64,000 nucleotides of DNA from JAGWNR01 sp964565685. Lineage in GTDB: Bacteria > Patescibacteriota > Minisyncoccia > Phycocordibacterales > PALSA-1337. The stretch's first letter is position 1. Every line of letters begins with the position of its first letter. Where the stretch lies: contig CAZMFR010000001.1 of the NCBI GenBank assembly GCA_964565685.1, positions 62,001-126,000 on the forward strand, in the 5' to 3' direction. Of this stretch, positions 25,650 to 34,408 are shown one piece after another. The notes beneath the pieces are model-generated. The model worked only from the letters and a program-made list of their open reading frames with translations, was not told the DNA's origin and made no database searches. The translations under genes and the position numbers were made by a program.

Positions 25650-26132
25650 TCAATGGAGCAGATGTGGCTCTAGTGGTTCTTTTACGGCACTCCATGAATT
25701 GCTACGGTTGAGCAAGTAGAATTGACCGTTCCTATCGAGCGTCAAATGATCGATATATGACGGATTGTCTTTTAAATGCCCATGCACGCTCCAATCAGAA
25801 ATCTTCCCCTTGCCCTTTCGTGCTTCGAGCTCCCGATCAAGCCGAGCAAGAGGACCCATATTGCCGATCTCTGTGAGATCGATCTCGAGGACATAATTGG
25901 GCAAAAGAGCGTTCGCTCGGCATGAGAGCAAGCTGCCGTCTTCGGTGAGGACAAAATCCTTGCTCTCGATATGATTGCTTGCATTCGAGACCGCGTTGCC
26001 GAGAGTGGTCAGAATATTTTTGACGCCAAGCTTGCCGGAAGCATTCAATAGACCGAAGAGTTCTTGCTCATCCACAACTACCTCGAATCTCCAATTCTCG
26101 ATCGGATGTTTCGGATCGATCTCGTTGCTCAT
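25650..26132 (-). CDS. Hypothetical protein, 160 aa
   Basis: No family was recognised. The product is soluble, acidic, without signal or membrane segments: MSNEIDPKHPIENWRFEVVV, then a helical region GLLNASGKLGVKNILTTLGNAVSNASNHIE, then ALLPNYVLEIDLTEIGNMGPLARLDRELEARKGKG, and a C-terminal strand-rich part. A Shine-Dalgarno-like AAAAGGA lies five bases before ATG 26132, in contrast to the leaderless starts nearby. It stands alone and is convergent with the RNase J gene. Confidence 0.72.
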   Translation of the reverse strand: MSNEIDPKHPIENWRFEVVVDEQELFGLLNASGKLGVKNILTTLGNAVSNASNHIESKDFVLTEDGSLLSCRANALLPNYVLEIDLTEIGNMGPLARLDRELEARKGKGKISDWSVHGHLKDNPSYIDHLTLDRNGQFYLLNRSNSWSAVKEPLEPHLLH

Positions 26133-26206
26133 AGTATTCCTTTTTGTTGAACGTTGAACTGGGAGAGACTATACATTAAAAAATGATATTTTACGAGAAA
26201 ACATCG

Positions 26207-26227
26207 GTACAAGGTAGCACCTTGTAC
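26207..26227. repeat. 21-bp palindrome (GTACAAGG / CCTTGTAC)
   Basis: Perfect eight-base arms with centre TAGCA, identical to the copy at 35316-35336. It covers the -35 position relative to the TATAAT at 26239-26244. Confidence 0.9.
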
Positions 26228-26235
26228 AAAATCCT

Positions 26236-26244
26236 TGCTATAAT
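26236..26244 (+). promoter_or_regulatory. Extended -10 promoter of the MFS gene
   Basis: TGCTATAAT is an extended -10 element. The palindrome at 26207-26227 lies where a -35 would be. The transcript would have a leader of about 90 nt with a small CACGC-TTTC-GCGTG hairpin at 26271-26284. Confidence 0.6.
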
Positions 26245-26342
26245 AGACAGCACAAGAAACATGACAAGACCCACGCTTTCGCGTGAATAACGAACGATTA
26301 TTAGGTTTTTCATTTCGATTTTTGCATTTTCAATCTACTATC

Positions 26343-27569
26343 ATGCGCCACATAGAGCCAATCGCCAGATTCAAGAAGATCATTTACACCATAGGATTGA
26401 TCAATTTCCTGTTTACTTTTCATTTGGCCGTCACGGCCTATATCGATTCTTCATATCTTAGCTTGTTCGCCAGCCAGAGATTCGTCGGCGGGATATATAT
26501 GGCGGCGGCCGGAGTGACCGTGCTGGCATTCTTCCTGATATATCGCGTCTTGAAAAGATTCGGCGACTACGCCACCTCCATCGGATTGCTGACCTTGGAC
26601 GCGCTATCGATGATAGGCATCATTTGGGGACAATATCCGGTCGTCATCGAGATCTCGTTCATCATCAATATGGCGATCCTGGCCTTGGTCAGTTTCACCT
26701 ATGATGTCTTCCTGGAGACATACACCGACGTGGCTCATACGGGCGGCGTGCGAGGATTCTTTCTAGCTCTGACAAACAGCGCCTGGATACTTTCGCCGCT
26801 TGTAGCCGGAATGCTAGTAATAGGCCATGTATATACGAATGTGTACATCGTAGCTCTTGCCATGCTCGTGCCGGTCTTTTATCTTGCCCACAAAAACCTC
26901 CGTCATTTCCATGACTCTCATTATGAATCGCCTTCTGCATGGGCGACTATACGCGAAGTGGCGGATTTGCCCGATATATGGAAACTCTGCATCATCAACA
27001 CCGTTCTCCAGACTTTTTATTGCTGGATGGTCATCTATCTGCCGCTGTATCTGGCGAATACTATAGGATTCGATTGGTCGTCCATAGGCATCATCCTGAC
27101 CATCATGCTCTTGCCGTTCATTCTGATCCAAGCGCCATTCGGCAGGATCGCCGATCAGGGCTGGGGTGAAAAACGCCTGATGATCATCGGATTTTTCATC
27201 ATGGGCGCGGCCACGATCGCCCTCTGTTTTATCCATGTTCCTTCGATGATAATATGGGCAGGAGCGCTGTTTGCCACGCGTTGCGGTGCAGCGCTTGCTG
27301 AAGTGATGATCGAGACTTATTTCTTTAAAAAAGTAAAGCCGCAAGATTCGAACGTTCTATCGCTCTTTCGCACCACTCGCCAAATTCCATATTTTATCGC
27401 TCCGATCATAACCGTCGTCGGTCTCATATTCACCAGTTCGGCTGGTCTATTTATCGTTCTCGGTTCCATCTGTCTCGTGACGATTTTTTTGATCGCTTTT
27501 ATAAAAGACACGGATAGACACGCAAAAGCCAATGATGGAGTCGTAATGACGATCGGAAAATTCACTTGA
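26343..27569 (+). CDS. Major facilitator superfamily transporter
   Basis: The 408-aa product has about 11-12 membrane helices in two halves. The half boundary is a hydrophilic loop with NLRHFHDSHYESPSAWATIREVADLPDIWK. The MFS loop motif appears as APFGRIADQGWGEKRLMIIGFF, comparable to motif A of the C-terminal half. The substrate cannot be told. ATG 26343 is preferred; an in-frame GTG at 26283 would add 20 residues that overlap the leader hairpin. The gene is monocistronic. Confidence 0.87.
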   Translation: MRHIEPIARFKKIIYTIGLINFLFTFHLAVTAYIDSSYLSLFASQRFVGGIYMAAAGVTVLAFFLIYRVLKRFGDYATSIGLLTLDALSMIGIIWGQYPVVIEISFIINMAILALVSFTYDVFLETYTDVAHTGGVRGFFLALTNSAWILSPLVAGMLVIGHVYTNVYIVALAMLVPVFYLAHKNLRHFHDSHYESPSAWATIREVADLPDIWKLCIINTVLQTFYCWMVIYLPLYLANTIGFDWSSIGIILTIMLLPFILIQAPFGRIADQGWGEKRLMIIGFFIMGAATIALCFIHVPSMIIWAGALFATRCGAALAEVMIETYFFKKVKPQDSNVLSLFRTTRQIPYFIAPIITVVGLIFTSSAGLFIVLGSICLVTIFLIAFIKDTDRHAKANDGVVMTIGKFT

Positions 27570-27632
27570 TCGGCTCATCCGAACGCTACGCGAGCAGATC
27601 ATTTCAATGTCAATCGTTTATTACTTTTATGA

Positions 27633-28958
27633 TCATCTTCCTACGGCACCCTCCCCTTTCTTCCAATCTTTGACTGCAGTCCAAATCAATCCGCCATACC
27701 GCACGCACAGTATCATAGCGGTCGTCCAGAATATGCCGAGCGAGTAGCCGGCGAGAATATCGGAAAGCCAATGGACGCCCAAAACAAGGCGGCTTCCTCC
27801 GACGGCAAGAGCAAGGATAAGCAGGGCCACGATGAGGAACCAGCGCCATGATTTTGAAGGCATTTTTGGAGAGAAAAAATATACCGTCAGAACGAGCGCG
27901 CCCGCGATAGCCGTAGCGTGACCTGACGGAAAGCTGAAATCGGAAAGGCGGACGAGAGCGTCAAACGGACGGGGACTGGCTATGACGTTCTTGAAAAACT
28001 CAGTCAAAAAATATCCGCCGATGGTAGAAGACAGGACTATGTAGAAATGCCTCCAACGTTCCTTTATGAAAAAATAAACCGACAAGCAGATAGCCGCTAC
28101 AAACAAAACGACAGGACCGAGCACGACGCCGATACAGTTCGCCATCGGCACGAGCCATACCGATGCATGGGCGATGTTTCCAAACCATATATTCACGGCT
28201 ACATCAGGATTCAACATAAAATGATGCCATCCGGATATTCCTTGGAGCATGGAAGCAAAACCGGACAGGGCTAAAATGTTCAAGCCCAGGGCAAAAATCT
28301 CATACTTGGCAAAGATATGGAATTGTCGGCTGATAAAACGATATGCTATGGCTATGAGCACGGCTATGACCAGAGCGATGACGATTATGCGGCCGAAATA
28401 TACCGAAGCCAGAGAATAGCTCGCTCCAAAAATATATCCGACGACAGCCGCCAGCGCCGTCCAGCATACGTTGGCAAAGACATCGATGAGGAAGAATCTG
28501 ACAAAGGAAACCTTGCTAGATCCGACAACGAACGGAACCAGAGATCGCGTAAAAGGATTGAATTTGCCTATAAAAACCGCTTTTGAAAGATGCCCGGAGA
28601 CCAAGTTCCTCGTCTTTTCGATGGATTCATCCTTGATGGAAAAGATCTTGCCGAGACGCAAGAGAAAGGCATAGCCGTATCTCTTGCCAAAAAGATATCC
28701 TACGATATCGCCTAGTATCATGCCGCCTATAGCAGTCAATATGACCGAGCTGAAATCCAAAGCGCCGATCTTTGCCAGAAAAAACGCAAAGATGACGATC
28801 GTATGGCTAGGAGAAAGGAGACCGATCGGTGGTATGCCTTCGATAAAAGTGACGAGAAAAACTATCAATGGACCGCCAGCCCCAAGCCACGATTCTATCC
28901 AGGGCTGGAGCTGGTAGATATGAGAGATGTGAGGCAGGAATAAGTGGAGATGATGCAT
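27633..28958 (-). CDS. DedA-family membrane protein fused to a PAP2 phosphatase
   Basis: The first about 200 residues are a DedA/VTT domain (IVFLVTFIEGIPPIGLLSPSHTIVI, GGMILGDIVGYLFGKRYG, FNPFTRSLVPFVVGSSKVSF). These flip undecaprenyl phosphate or phospholipids. The C-terminal half is a PAP2 lipid phosphatase with all three motifs: KNVIASPRP, SFPSGHATA and SRLVLGVHWLSDILAG. The fusion suggests that one protein dephosphorylates undecaprenyl pyrophosphate and recycles the carrier, useful for a small wall-building cell. ATG 28958 lies seven bases after TAGCAT. Confidence 0.93.
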   Translation of the reverse strand: MHHLHLFLPHISHIYQLQPWIESWLGAGGPLIVFLVTFIEGIPPIGLLSPSHTIVIFAFFLAKIGALDFSSVILTAIGGMILGDIVGYLFGKRYGYAFLLRLGKIFSIKDESIEKTRNLVSGHLSKAVFIGKFNPFTRSLVPFVVGSSKVSFVRFFLIDVFANVCWTALAAVVGYIFGASYSLASVYFGRIIVIALVIAVLIAIAYRFISRQFHIFAKYEIFALGLNILALSGFASMLQGISGWHHFMLNPDVAVNIWFGNIAHASVWLVPMANCIGVVLGPVVLFVAAICLSVYFFIKERWRHFYIVLSSTIGGYFLTEFFKNVIASPRPFDALVRLSDFSFPSGHATAIAGALVLTVYFFSPKMPSKSWRWFLIVALLILALAVGGSRLVLGVHWLSDILAGYSLGIFWTTAMILCVRYGGLIWTAVKDWKKGEGAVGR

Positions 28959-29016
28959 GGGGAAAATGCTAATGCTAAGTCAGTGTGGATAATTCTAGCA
29001 TAAAAAACCACGGGAT

Positions 29017-29026
29017 GTTGTATAAT
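29017..29026 (+). promoter_or_regulatory. Promoter of the response regulator gene
   Basis: TATAAT at 29021-29026, preceded by TGTTG, lies about 140 bp before the response regulator start. No clear -35 is seen. The resulting leader is unusually long for this window and carries CGTCTT/CGTCCT-type direct repeats at 29107-29138. Confidence 0.5.
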
Positions 29027-29168
29027 ATATGTGCTTTTTTATTAGCGATTTTTTGAATCAAAGTTCCCGCCTTTGGCCTTGCCTCGCGCTTCCATAATGT
29101 GTTTCGTCTTGAGCTTCGTCCTAGGTCTCGTCTTGGATGGGTTTTAATAATTTAAAAAATCTATTTTT

Positions 29169-29843
29169 ATGAAGATATTATTCGTTGACGACGATGCGGA
29201 TCTGCGCGAGGTTATGAGAGACAATCTCGAAGCGGAATCTTATACCGTAGATGTCGCTCCAGACGGCAAAAATGGCTCATACATGGCTAGGACCAATCAT
29301 TATGATCTGGTCATTTTGGATTATTCCATGCCAGAAAAGAACGGCGCCGTCGTCGCTAAAGAAATCCGCGGGGCTGGTCTGGCCACGCCGATAATATTCC
29401 TCTCTATCATTGATGATGCGGAAAAGAAAGTGGCCGTTTTAGAGAGCGGCGCTGACGATTATATGGAAAAGCCGTTCGCTTATGCCGAGCTCTCGGCCAG
29501 AGTAAAGGCGATTCTGCGCCGGCCGCCGGAGGTAAAACAGAATATAATCGCAGTAGGCGGCATCGTCATCGATCTATCCAGACAAACTGTCACGCTCGAT
29601 AGCACTGCTCTGTATCTGACATGTAAAGAATTCAATCTCCTGCGATACCTCGTGAGCAACAAAAACCTGGTTCTATCGCGAAGCATGATCATGGATCATG
29701 TTTGGAACGCGAATAGCGACCCTTTTTCAAACACGATCGAGGCCCATATCACCAATTTGCGTAAAAAGCTCCACAACGGCAATCGCGAATATATAATCAA
29801 TGTGCCAGGACGCGGCTATATGATCACTGATGGCAACCGGTGA
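29169..29843 (+). CDS. OmpR-family response regulator
   Basis: The 224-aa product has a receiver domain with acidic pair D8/D9, phosphoacceptor D51 (LVILDYSMP), S79 (FLSI) and K101 (MEKPF). A winged-helix DNA-binding domain follows (LTCKEFNLLRYLVSNKNLVLSRSMIMDHVWN, then SNTIEAHITNLRKKL and IINVPGRGYMI). It should activate or repress promoters after phosphorylation, probably by the kinase encoded next. Its target genes are not evident. Confidence 0.96.
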   Translation: MKILFVDDDADLREVMRDNLEAESYTVDVAPDGKNGSYMARTNHYDLVILDYSMPEKNGAVVAKEIRGAGLATPIIFLSIIDDAEKKVAVLESGADDYMEKPFAYAELSARVKAILRRPPEVKQNIIAVGGIVIDLSRQTVTLDSTALYLTCKEFNLLRYLVSNKNLVLSRSMIMDHVWNANSDPFSNTIEAHITNLRKKLHNGNREYIINVPGRGYMITDGNR

Positions 29844-29962
29844 TAGACGCTCTTTCCATGCTGAATTTTGCCAACTCTAATAAAGATTGCATCGGTAAAA
29901 TAGTCCTAAATATAGCGGTTATACAGCTCTATTCTTGTATGGCCTGCCTGTGCATAACTATT

Positions 29963-29994
29963 TTAACTTTTCTTAATACCAAAAGAGCTATGCT
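29963..29994 (+). promoter_or_regulatory. Possible promoter of the histidine kinase gene
   Basis: TTAACTTTTCTTAATA (29963-29978) is followed by TATGCT (29989-29994). The same 16-mer precedes TATAAT of the MazF-like gene (5781). The kinase ATG at 30018 lies about 24 bases downstream. Confidence 0.45.
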
Positions 29995-30017
29995 TGTGTG
30001 CGATCTATATCGACACG

Positions 30018-31475
30018 ATGAAATCTAAAATAGATATTTTTAAAGCAAGAACGATAACGGCTTTGGCAAAAGTCCGCGCAGTTTTTATATCAATTCAAAG
30101 AAAGCGCGACAACGAGCGAGAAATGGAAACGATCCTCAATGCCATAATCTTACCGACTATAGGTTTTTTGACCATGTTATTTTTAGTCGTTCTATATAAC
30201 ACCCTTGGTCTCAAGGACAATTACGATTGCGCGCATACCGCATGCTTTGCATCGATCATCGCTGTATTTATCCTGCTATTTATCATGTCGCGGCGCGGAT
30301 ATATACGCTTGTCAGCTTGCGGCGTGATAGTTTTATTCTTTTGTGGGTCTTTTTATTGCGGATACCGTTGGGGAGCCAGCTTGCCGGAAACGGTTTTGTG
30401 TTTCGCTCTGACTATGGGCGTTACCAATCTTCTATTCGGCATAAGAACAAGCATTGCAATCATGGTCGCTTCTTTTGCAGCTATATTCTATCTGAGTAGC
30501 CACGAAATGAATCATCCAGAGATACTCTCTTGGCAAAATGGGAACTTGGATCTAACAGATTTCATCGCATTCTTTGGCATCATAGTCTTCATGTTCGGCC
30601 TATCATGGATATCGCGCTGGAAGATGGCAAAATCTTTGGCGAGAGCAGAGACCTCAGAAAAAGAACTCGAGCGAGAAAGGAATGCCCTTGAAATTCGTGT
30701 AGCCGAGAGAACCGCAGAGCTGAAACAATCCCAAGAAAAGCACATCAGCGAGCTGGCTTCCATCGCCGAATTCGGCCAATTGTCGCAGGGATTATTCCAT
30801 GACCTCATCTCGCCGATCCAATCGATGCTATCGTATATAGAAAAACTTAGTACACTGCCAGGAGAAAAGGAGATCCGAGAAAGCAATGAATCTCTGCAAA
30901 AGATGTGTCTGGCGATAAAGAGATTCAATTGTTATCTCTCTTCCCTGCGGACGTCCATAGGATGCCCTATGACCGAGAAGAATTGCTCGTTCGAAGGAGA
31001 ATTGGATAATGCATTCAATCTATTGGCTTTTAATGCCCGAACTTGCTCTGTTTCTTGCAACAGACCGGGGAAAGAGATCGGGTGCATTCCTTTTGAGCCG
31101 GCAGACATCCACTATGTCCTCTTCAATCTAGTCTCGAATGCTATAGATTCATATGAGAATATTCACGATGATAGGACGAGGATCGTATACATAAATGCTG
31201 AAATAAAAAAAGGAACAGATAAAATGACAGAAGAAAGCTTGTCTATAACGATATGCGACAATGGCATCGGCATTCCGCCGGAAAATCTGCCGCATATATT
31301 CGACCAGTTCTTCACCACAAAGAAACCCTGTCGAGGCATCGGCATCGGCTTGTCGACAGTCAAATATATCGTCACCAAGCTCGATGGGACTATTTCCGTT
31401 GAAAGCGAGGTCAATATAGGAACAAAATTCAGGGTGATATTACCCTTGATACATAGACAAGTGAGACAAGGGTAG
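30018..31475 (+). CDS. Membrane sensor histidine kinase
   Basis: The 485-aa product has five to six N-terminal membrane helices (residues about 45-195). A coiled coil (ETSEKELERERNALEIRVAERTAELKQSQEKH) leads into the dimerisation H-box AEFGQLSQGLFHDLISPIQSMLS with the phosphorylated His at about 261. The ATPase part has the N-box HYVLFNLVSNAIDSY, the G1 box DNGIGIPPENL, the F-box FDQFFTTKK and the G2 GIGIGLSTVKYIV. It forms a pair with the response regulator just upstream, although separated by 170 bp with its own promoter-like site. The signal is unknown. Confidence 0.95.
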   Translation: MKSKIDIFKARTITALAKVRAVFISIQRKRDNEREMETILNAIILPTIGFLTMLFLVVLYNTLGLKDNYDCAHTACFASIIAVFILLFIMSRRGYIRLSACGVIVLFFCGSFYCGYRWGASLPETVLCFALTMGVTNLLFGIRTSIAIMVASFAAIFYLSSHEMNHPEILSWQNGNLDLTDFIAFFGIIVFMFGLSWISRWKMAKSLARAETSEKELERERNALEIRVAERTAELKQSQEKHISELASIAEFGQLSQGLFHDLISPIQSMLSYIEKLSTLPGEKEIRESNESLQKMCLAIKRFNCYLSSLRTSIGCPMTEKNCSFEGELDNAFNLLAFNARTCSVSCNRPGKEIGCIPFEPADIHYVLFNLVSNAIDSYENIHDDRTRIVYINAEIKKGTDKMTEESLSITICDNGIGIPPENLPHIFDQFFTTKKPCRGIGIGLSTVKYIVTKLDGTISVESEVNIGTKFRVILPLIHRQVRQG

Positions 31476-31477
31476 GA

Positions 31478-32197
31478 TCATCCGTTTATATTTTCTACCG
31501 TCACTTTTTCCATAGTTACAGGCGTAAGCGGCTTGTCGTTTGAGTCGACCGGTACGGCTGCGATTGCGTCGACTACATCTTGCCCGGAAATGACTTTGCC
31601 AAATATAGTGTAGAGATGTGGCAGAGGATTGTTCGCTTGCATTATGAAGAATTGCGAGCCATTGGTATTTGGACCAGAATTAGCCATGGCGACAGTGCCA
31701 GGCACATAGCCGGCCTCATACGAAGGCGTAGCCGGGTTCAATTCGTCGGCAAAAGCATATCCCGGACCTCCCCTGCCGGTGCCGGTAGGATCGCCGCCTT
31801 GGATCATGAATCCCTCGATGACGCGATGGAAGATGAGACCATTGTAAAAGCCCTTGTTCGCCAATGTGATGAAGTTGTTGACGGTATTCGGCGCATCAGC
31901 ATCATATGTTTCAAAGATGATGGTGCCCATATTCGTTTGGATGGTTATTTTATGCATGAAGTTTTGTACAGCTGTCGTGCTCGCTACAGAAGATGTCGTA
32001 GAAGCGGACGAAACTGTCGTCGTTGATACTGAAGCTGATAATAATCCTACGGCATCGCTCGAAGTCGCGGTTGCGCTCGACGATGATGTTGACCCTGAAC
32101 TGGCGCCCGCCCACCAAATGATGCCGCCGATGATGGCGAGGATTATGATACCCGAAATGACATATACAGTTGTTCCGACCGATGTGTCCCCTTTCAT
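31478..32197 (-). CDS. Membrane-anchored cyclophilin-type peptidyl-prolyl isomerase
   Basis: The 239-aa product has an N-terminal membrane helix (VYVISGIIILAIIGGIIWWAGA), a Ser/Thr-rich linker of about 45 residues, and a cyclophilin domain. The domain shows VNNFITLANKGFYNGLIFHRVIEGFMIQGGDPTGTGRGGPGY, then SGPNTNGSQFFI and LPHLYTIFGKVI. It would help fold exported proteins outside the membrane. It is convergent with the kinase gene (two bases between stops). Confidence 0.95.
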   Translation of the reverse strand: MKGDTSVGTTVYVISGIIILAIIGGIIWWAGASSGSTSSSSATATSSDAVGLLSASVSTTTVSSASTTSSVASTTAVQNFMHKITIQTNMGTIIFETYDADAPNTVNNFITLANKGFYNGLIFHRVIEGFMIQGGDPTGTGRGGPGYAFADELNPATPSYEAGYVPGTVAMANSGPNTNGSQFFIMQANNPLPHLYTIFGKVISGQDVVDAIAAVPVDSNDKPLTPVTMEKVTVENING

Positions 32198-32232
32198 TGT
32201 TTTTCTTGAAAAAATTAAGCTTGCTAAGTCGT

Positions 32233-33243
32233 CTAGAGATTATATATTTCCTTTGCCGTTTTCACAATCTTTTCAATTGCCTCTGGAAGTGGCATAGTGA
32301 GCGTCGCCCCAGCTGCCGCCCTGTGCCCGCCGCCGCCGAGAGCCACTGCAAGTTTTGATAAATCGTATTTTTCTGCATCGCGAGTCGAAAAGCTGATTTT
32401 TACATTATCATCTTTGTTCTCTATGCAACAGGCGCAGACTTCCCAACCCACAACAGACTTCAATAGATTGACCGCCCAGCGTGTTCCGCTATCAAGATCG
32501 ATGATTCCATTTTTCTTCAAATCTTCGCTCGAAACCGATGCAATGGCCATAGATCCGTTTAAAAATGTCTTGATGTTCGAAAGAACAAGCCCCAAGGAAA
32601 TCAGTTCTTCCGGTTTTCTGCAGTTTTCCATCGTCGCGATGAGCTTTGGAAAAGTAGGATATGATTTTGCAAGCTCACTGGCGACGAACAAGACATTGGG
32701 GGTCACGCTTTCGTATCTAAAGCCACCAGTATCAGTATAAGCACCGATGAATAAATCTCCAGCCATATCAGACGTAATTTTGATTTTCCAAACTTTGAAA
32801 AGCTCAAAAAGTATAAGGGCTGTCGCTGGATAGCTTGAATCTACGAGATTAACAGCCGTTCCAAAGCTGGCATTGCTTATGTGATGGTCGATAACTATTG
32901 TCGGCAATGAAGCGGGGATATTCATTTTTCCCAAATGTGACACCCTATCCAAACTGCCTGTATCTTGAATTATGAATAGATCAAACTCCTCCAGATCGAC
33001 TTCGAAAAAATTCTTCGGCACGATCGAGTCTGCGCCGGGAAAATGCATGAAGGCCTGCGGGATCTCGCTGTCGCCGCGGATGACAGTGGCTTTCTTGCCC
33101 ATTTGTTCGATGGCGAACTTCATAGCCAGGGCCGAGCCGACAGAATCAGGGTCAGGAGAAGGATGACAATGCAAAAGAACGCTTTTTGAGCCCTTGATCG
33201 CCTTGAGGATTTTTGGTGCGGCTTCTTTGACAATTCTGGTCAT
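32233..33243 (-). CDS. nrnA: DHH/DHHA1 phosphoesterase (NrnA-like oligoribonuclease/pAp phosphatase)
   Basis: The 336-aa product degrades nanoRNA or pAp in related bacteria. Motifs: HCHPSPDPDSVGSALAM (motif I), QDTGSLDRVS, and the DHH box TIVIDHHISN, and GAYTDTGGFRYESV. The C-terminal DHHA1 domain has VKISFSTRDAEKYDLSKLAVALGGGGHRAAAGAT. ATG 33243 is the right start: TTTAAT with a TGC extension ends six bases upstream and the DHH family begins here. A longer in-frame reading from 33387 is not real. Confidence 0.92.
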   Translation of the reverse strand: MTRIVKEAAPKILKAIKGSKSVLLHCHPSPDPDSVGSALAMKFAIEQMGKKATVIRGDSEIPQAFMHFPGADSIVPKNFFEVDLEEFDLFIIQDTGSLDRVSHLGKMNIPASLPTIVIDHHISNASFGTAVNLVDSSYPATALILFELFKVWKIKITSDMAGDLFIGAYTDTGGFRYESVTPNVLFVASELAKSYPTFPKLIATMENCRKPEELISLGLVLSNIKTFLNGSMAIASVSSEDLKKNGIIDLDSGTRWAVNLLKSVVGWEVCACCIENKDDNVKISFSTRDAEKYDLSKLAVALGGGGHRAAAGATLTMPLPEAIEKIVKTAKEIYNL

Positions 33244-33276
33244 GGAGATATTAAAGCACAATATCGCAAGTTTTAG

Positions 33277-33296
33277 TACAAGGGCTACCCTTGGAC
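33277..33296. repeat. 20-bp palindrome (TACAAGGG / CCCTTGGA)
   Basis: Core arms CAAGGG and CCCTTG with centre CTA, flanked by TA and GAC, so it is a hybrid of the GTAC- and GTCC-ended subtypes. It lies upstream of the nrnA -10 (33250-33255), near the -40 position. Confidence 0.85.
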
Positions 33297-33327
33297 AATA
33301 AAAACGCGGCTTCAATGGAAACCGCGT
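33294..33327 (-). terminator. Intrinsic terminator of the 295-aa lipoprotein-like gene
   Basis: The minus-strand stem ACGCGGTTTC / GAAGCCGCGT (one wobble pair) with loop CATT is followed by TTTTATTGT. Confidence 0.85.
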
Positions 33328-33334
33328 CGTGAAC

Positions 33335-34222
33335 TTAAAAGCGCTTGCTGAAAGAGAACCTCCACAAAGCACTGCCGTCGAACACATAGCCGAACGACAA
33401 CGACTCGTCGAGTGCGAATATCCTGTCTATGCTCGCCGATGCCCTCGAATCAGATCTCGATCCGTTCAGATGTATAGGATCTATAGAGAAGCCGCCGACG
33501 ATCTGCCATGAAGAGGTCAAGGGGATTATCGTTTCCTCCTCGACGAGCATCGAATCCGATGGAACATAGCGCAAACGAATGTCCTCGAACAATATCGGCT
33601 TGCCGGAATGGTTTTTCCAGACCGAACTCTGATAGAGATACGGCCGTTCGTCTAGAAAATGCGGAGCGAATAGCATGCTCTCATCCTCTCGTCTCGTTTG
33701 CCACCATGATATCTGCGAAGCGGTGGCCATAGGCGATATGGGATCCAGCTGTTCTTCGGCCGTATTTCCGACAGTGCCCGCAAACAGCCATGCGAACCAA
33801 CCTTCCAATCCATCCCAGTTACGCCATTTTTCCACTACCTCCGAATGCGCTGCCATCTCGCGACCAGCGTTCAAAAACGAGCGTCTTATGACAGATTCTC
33901 CTTCATTGTTCCATTCGGATATGACTGAATATCCGTTATATTCGCCCCTTAATATCCAGTCCGGGTCCGACGACCAGCCGACACTGTCAAAGGCGGATAC
34001 CGAGCCGGATTTTTGGATATATTCGAGATAAGTATCAGACAGACTGCCAGCCGTCTTTTGCCGCCCCAGTTCAAGATCGAAGACCGGAGATGCAGACACT
34101 GTGGTGTTGGTATCTTGTTTGCCTGGTTGTGCCAAACAGACATTATTAGTGGGCTCTTCTCCATAAAGAGGAGAGCATGCGACCAGAGCAACGACGACAC
34201 AAGCTTCTTTTTGTAGATCCAT
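33335..34222 (-). CDS. Putative secreted or lipoprotein of unknown function
   Basis: No family was recognised in the 295-aa product. The N-terminus MDLQKEACVVVALVACSPLYG contains a short hydrophobic stretch ending in LVAC, which could be a lipobox. The body is rich in Trp, Ser and acidic residues. The last residues alternate (SFGYVFDGSALWRFSFSKRF) and end in Phe, the style of beta-barrel C-termini, which would be odd in a CPR cell without an outer membrane. GAAAGGA lies about 11 bases before ATG 34222, a leadered start unlike its neighbours, and a proper terminator follows. It may be an acquired gene. Confidence 0.7.
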   Translation of the reverse strand: MDLQKEACVVVALVACSPLYGEEPTNNVCLAQPGKQDTNTTVSASPVFDLELGRQKTAGSLSDTYLEYIQKSGSVSAFDSVGWSSDPDWILRGEYNGYSVISEWNNEGESVIRRSFLNAGREMAAHSEVVEKWRNWDGLEGWFAWLFAGTVGNTAEEQLDPISPMATASQISWWQTRREDESMLFAPHFLDERPYLYQSSVWKNHSGKPILFEDIRLRYVPSDSMLVEEETIIPLTSSWQIVGGFSIDPIHLNGSRSDSRASASIDRIFALDESLSFGYVFDGSALWRFSFSKRF

Positions 34223-34324
34223 AAGGCATCATATCCTTTCTCGTCTTTATTTGGTTTTTTCTAATGTAATGTGCTTTAAAAACTCTGGCAATGATACTCC
34301 TACTGCGGTTTTACACAAGTAACA

Positions 34325-34345
34325 GTCCAAGGGCTACCCTTGGAC
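34325..34345. repeat. 21-bp palindrome (GTCCAAGGG / CCCTTGGAC)
   Basis: Perfect nine-base arms with centre CTA: the GTCC-ended subtype and the best-conserved copy of it. It lies between the terminator of the DUF5666-like gene and the upstream end of the lipoprotein-like gene. Confidence 0.9.
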
Positions 34346-34353
34346 TATTGTAA

Positions 34354-34383
34354 GAAAAAACCCGCGACCTATAGAAGCGCGGG
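34354..34383 (-). terminator. Intrinsic terminator of the DUF5666-like gene
   Basis: The minus-strand stem CCCGCG / CGCGGG is followed by TTTTTTC. Confidence 0.8.
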
Positions 34384-34408
34384 CTTTCCTCATAATTTGA
34401 ATTCGAAC

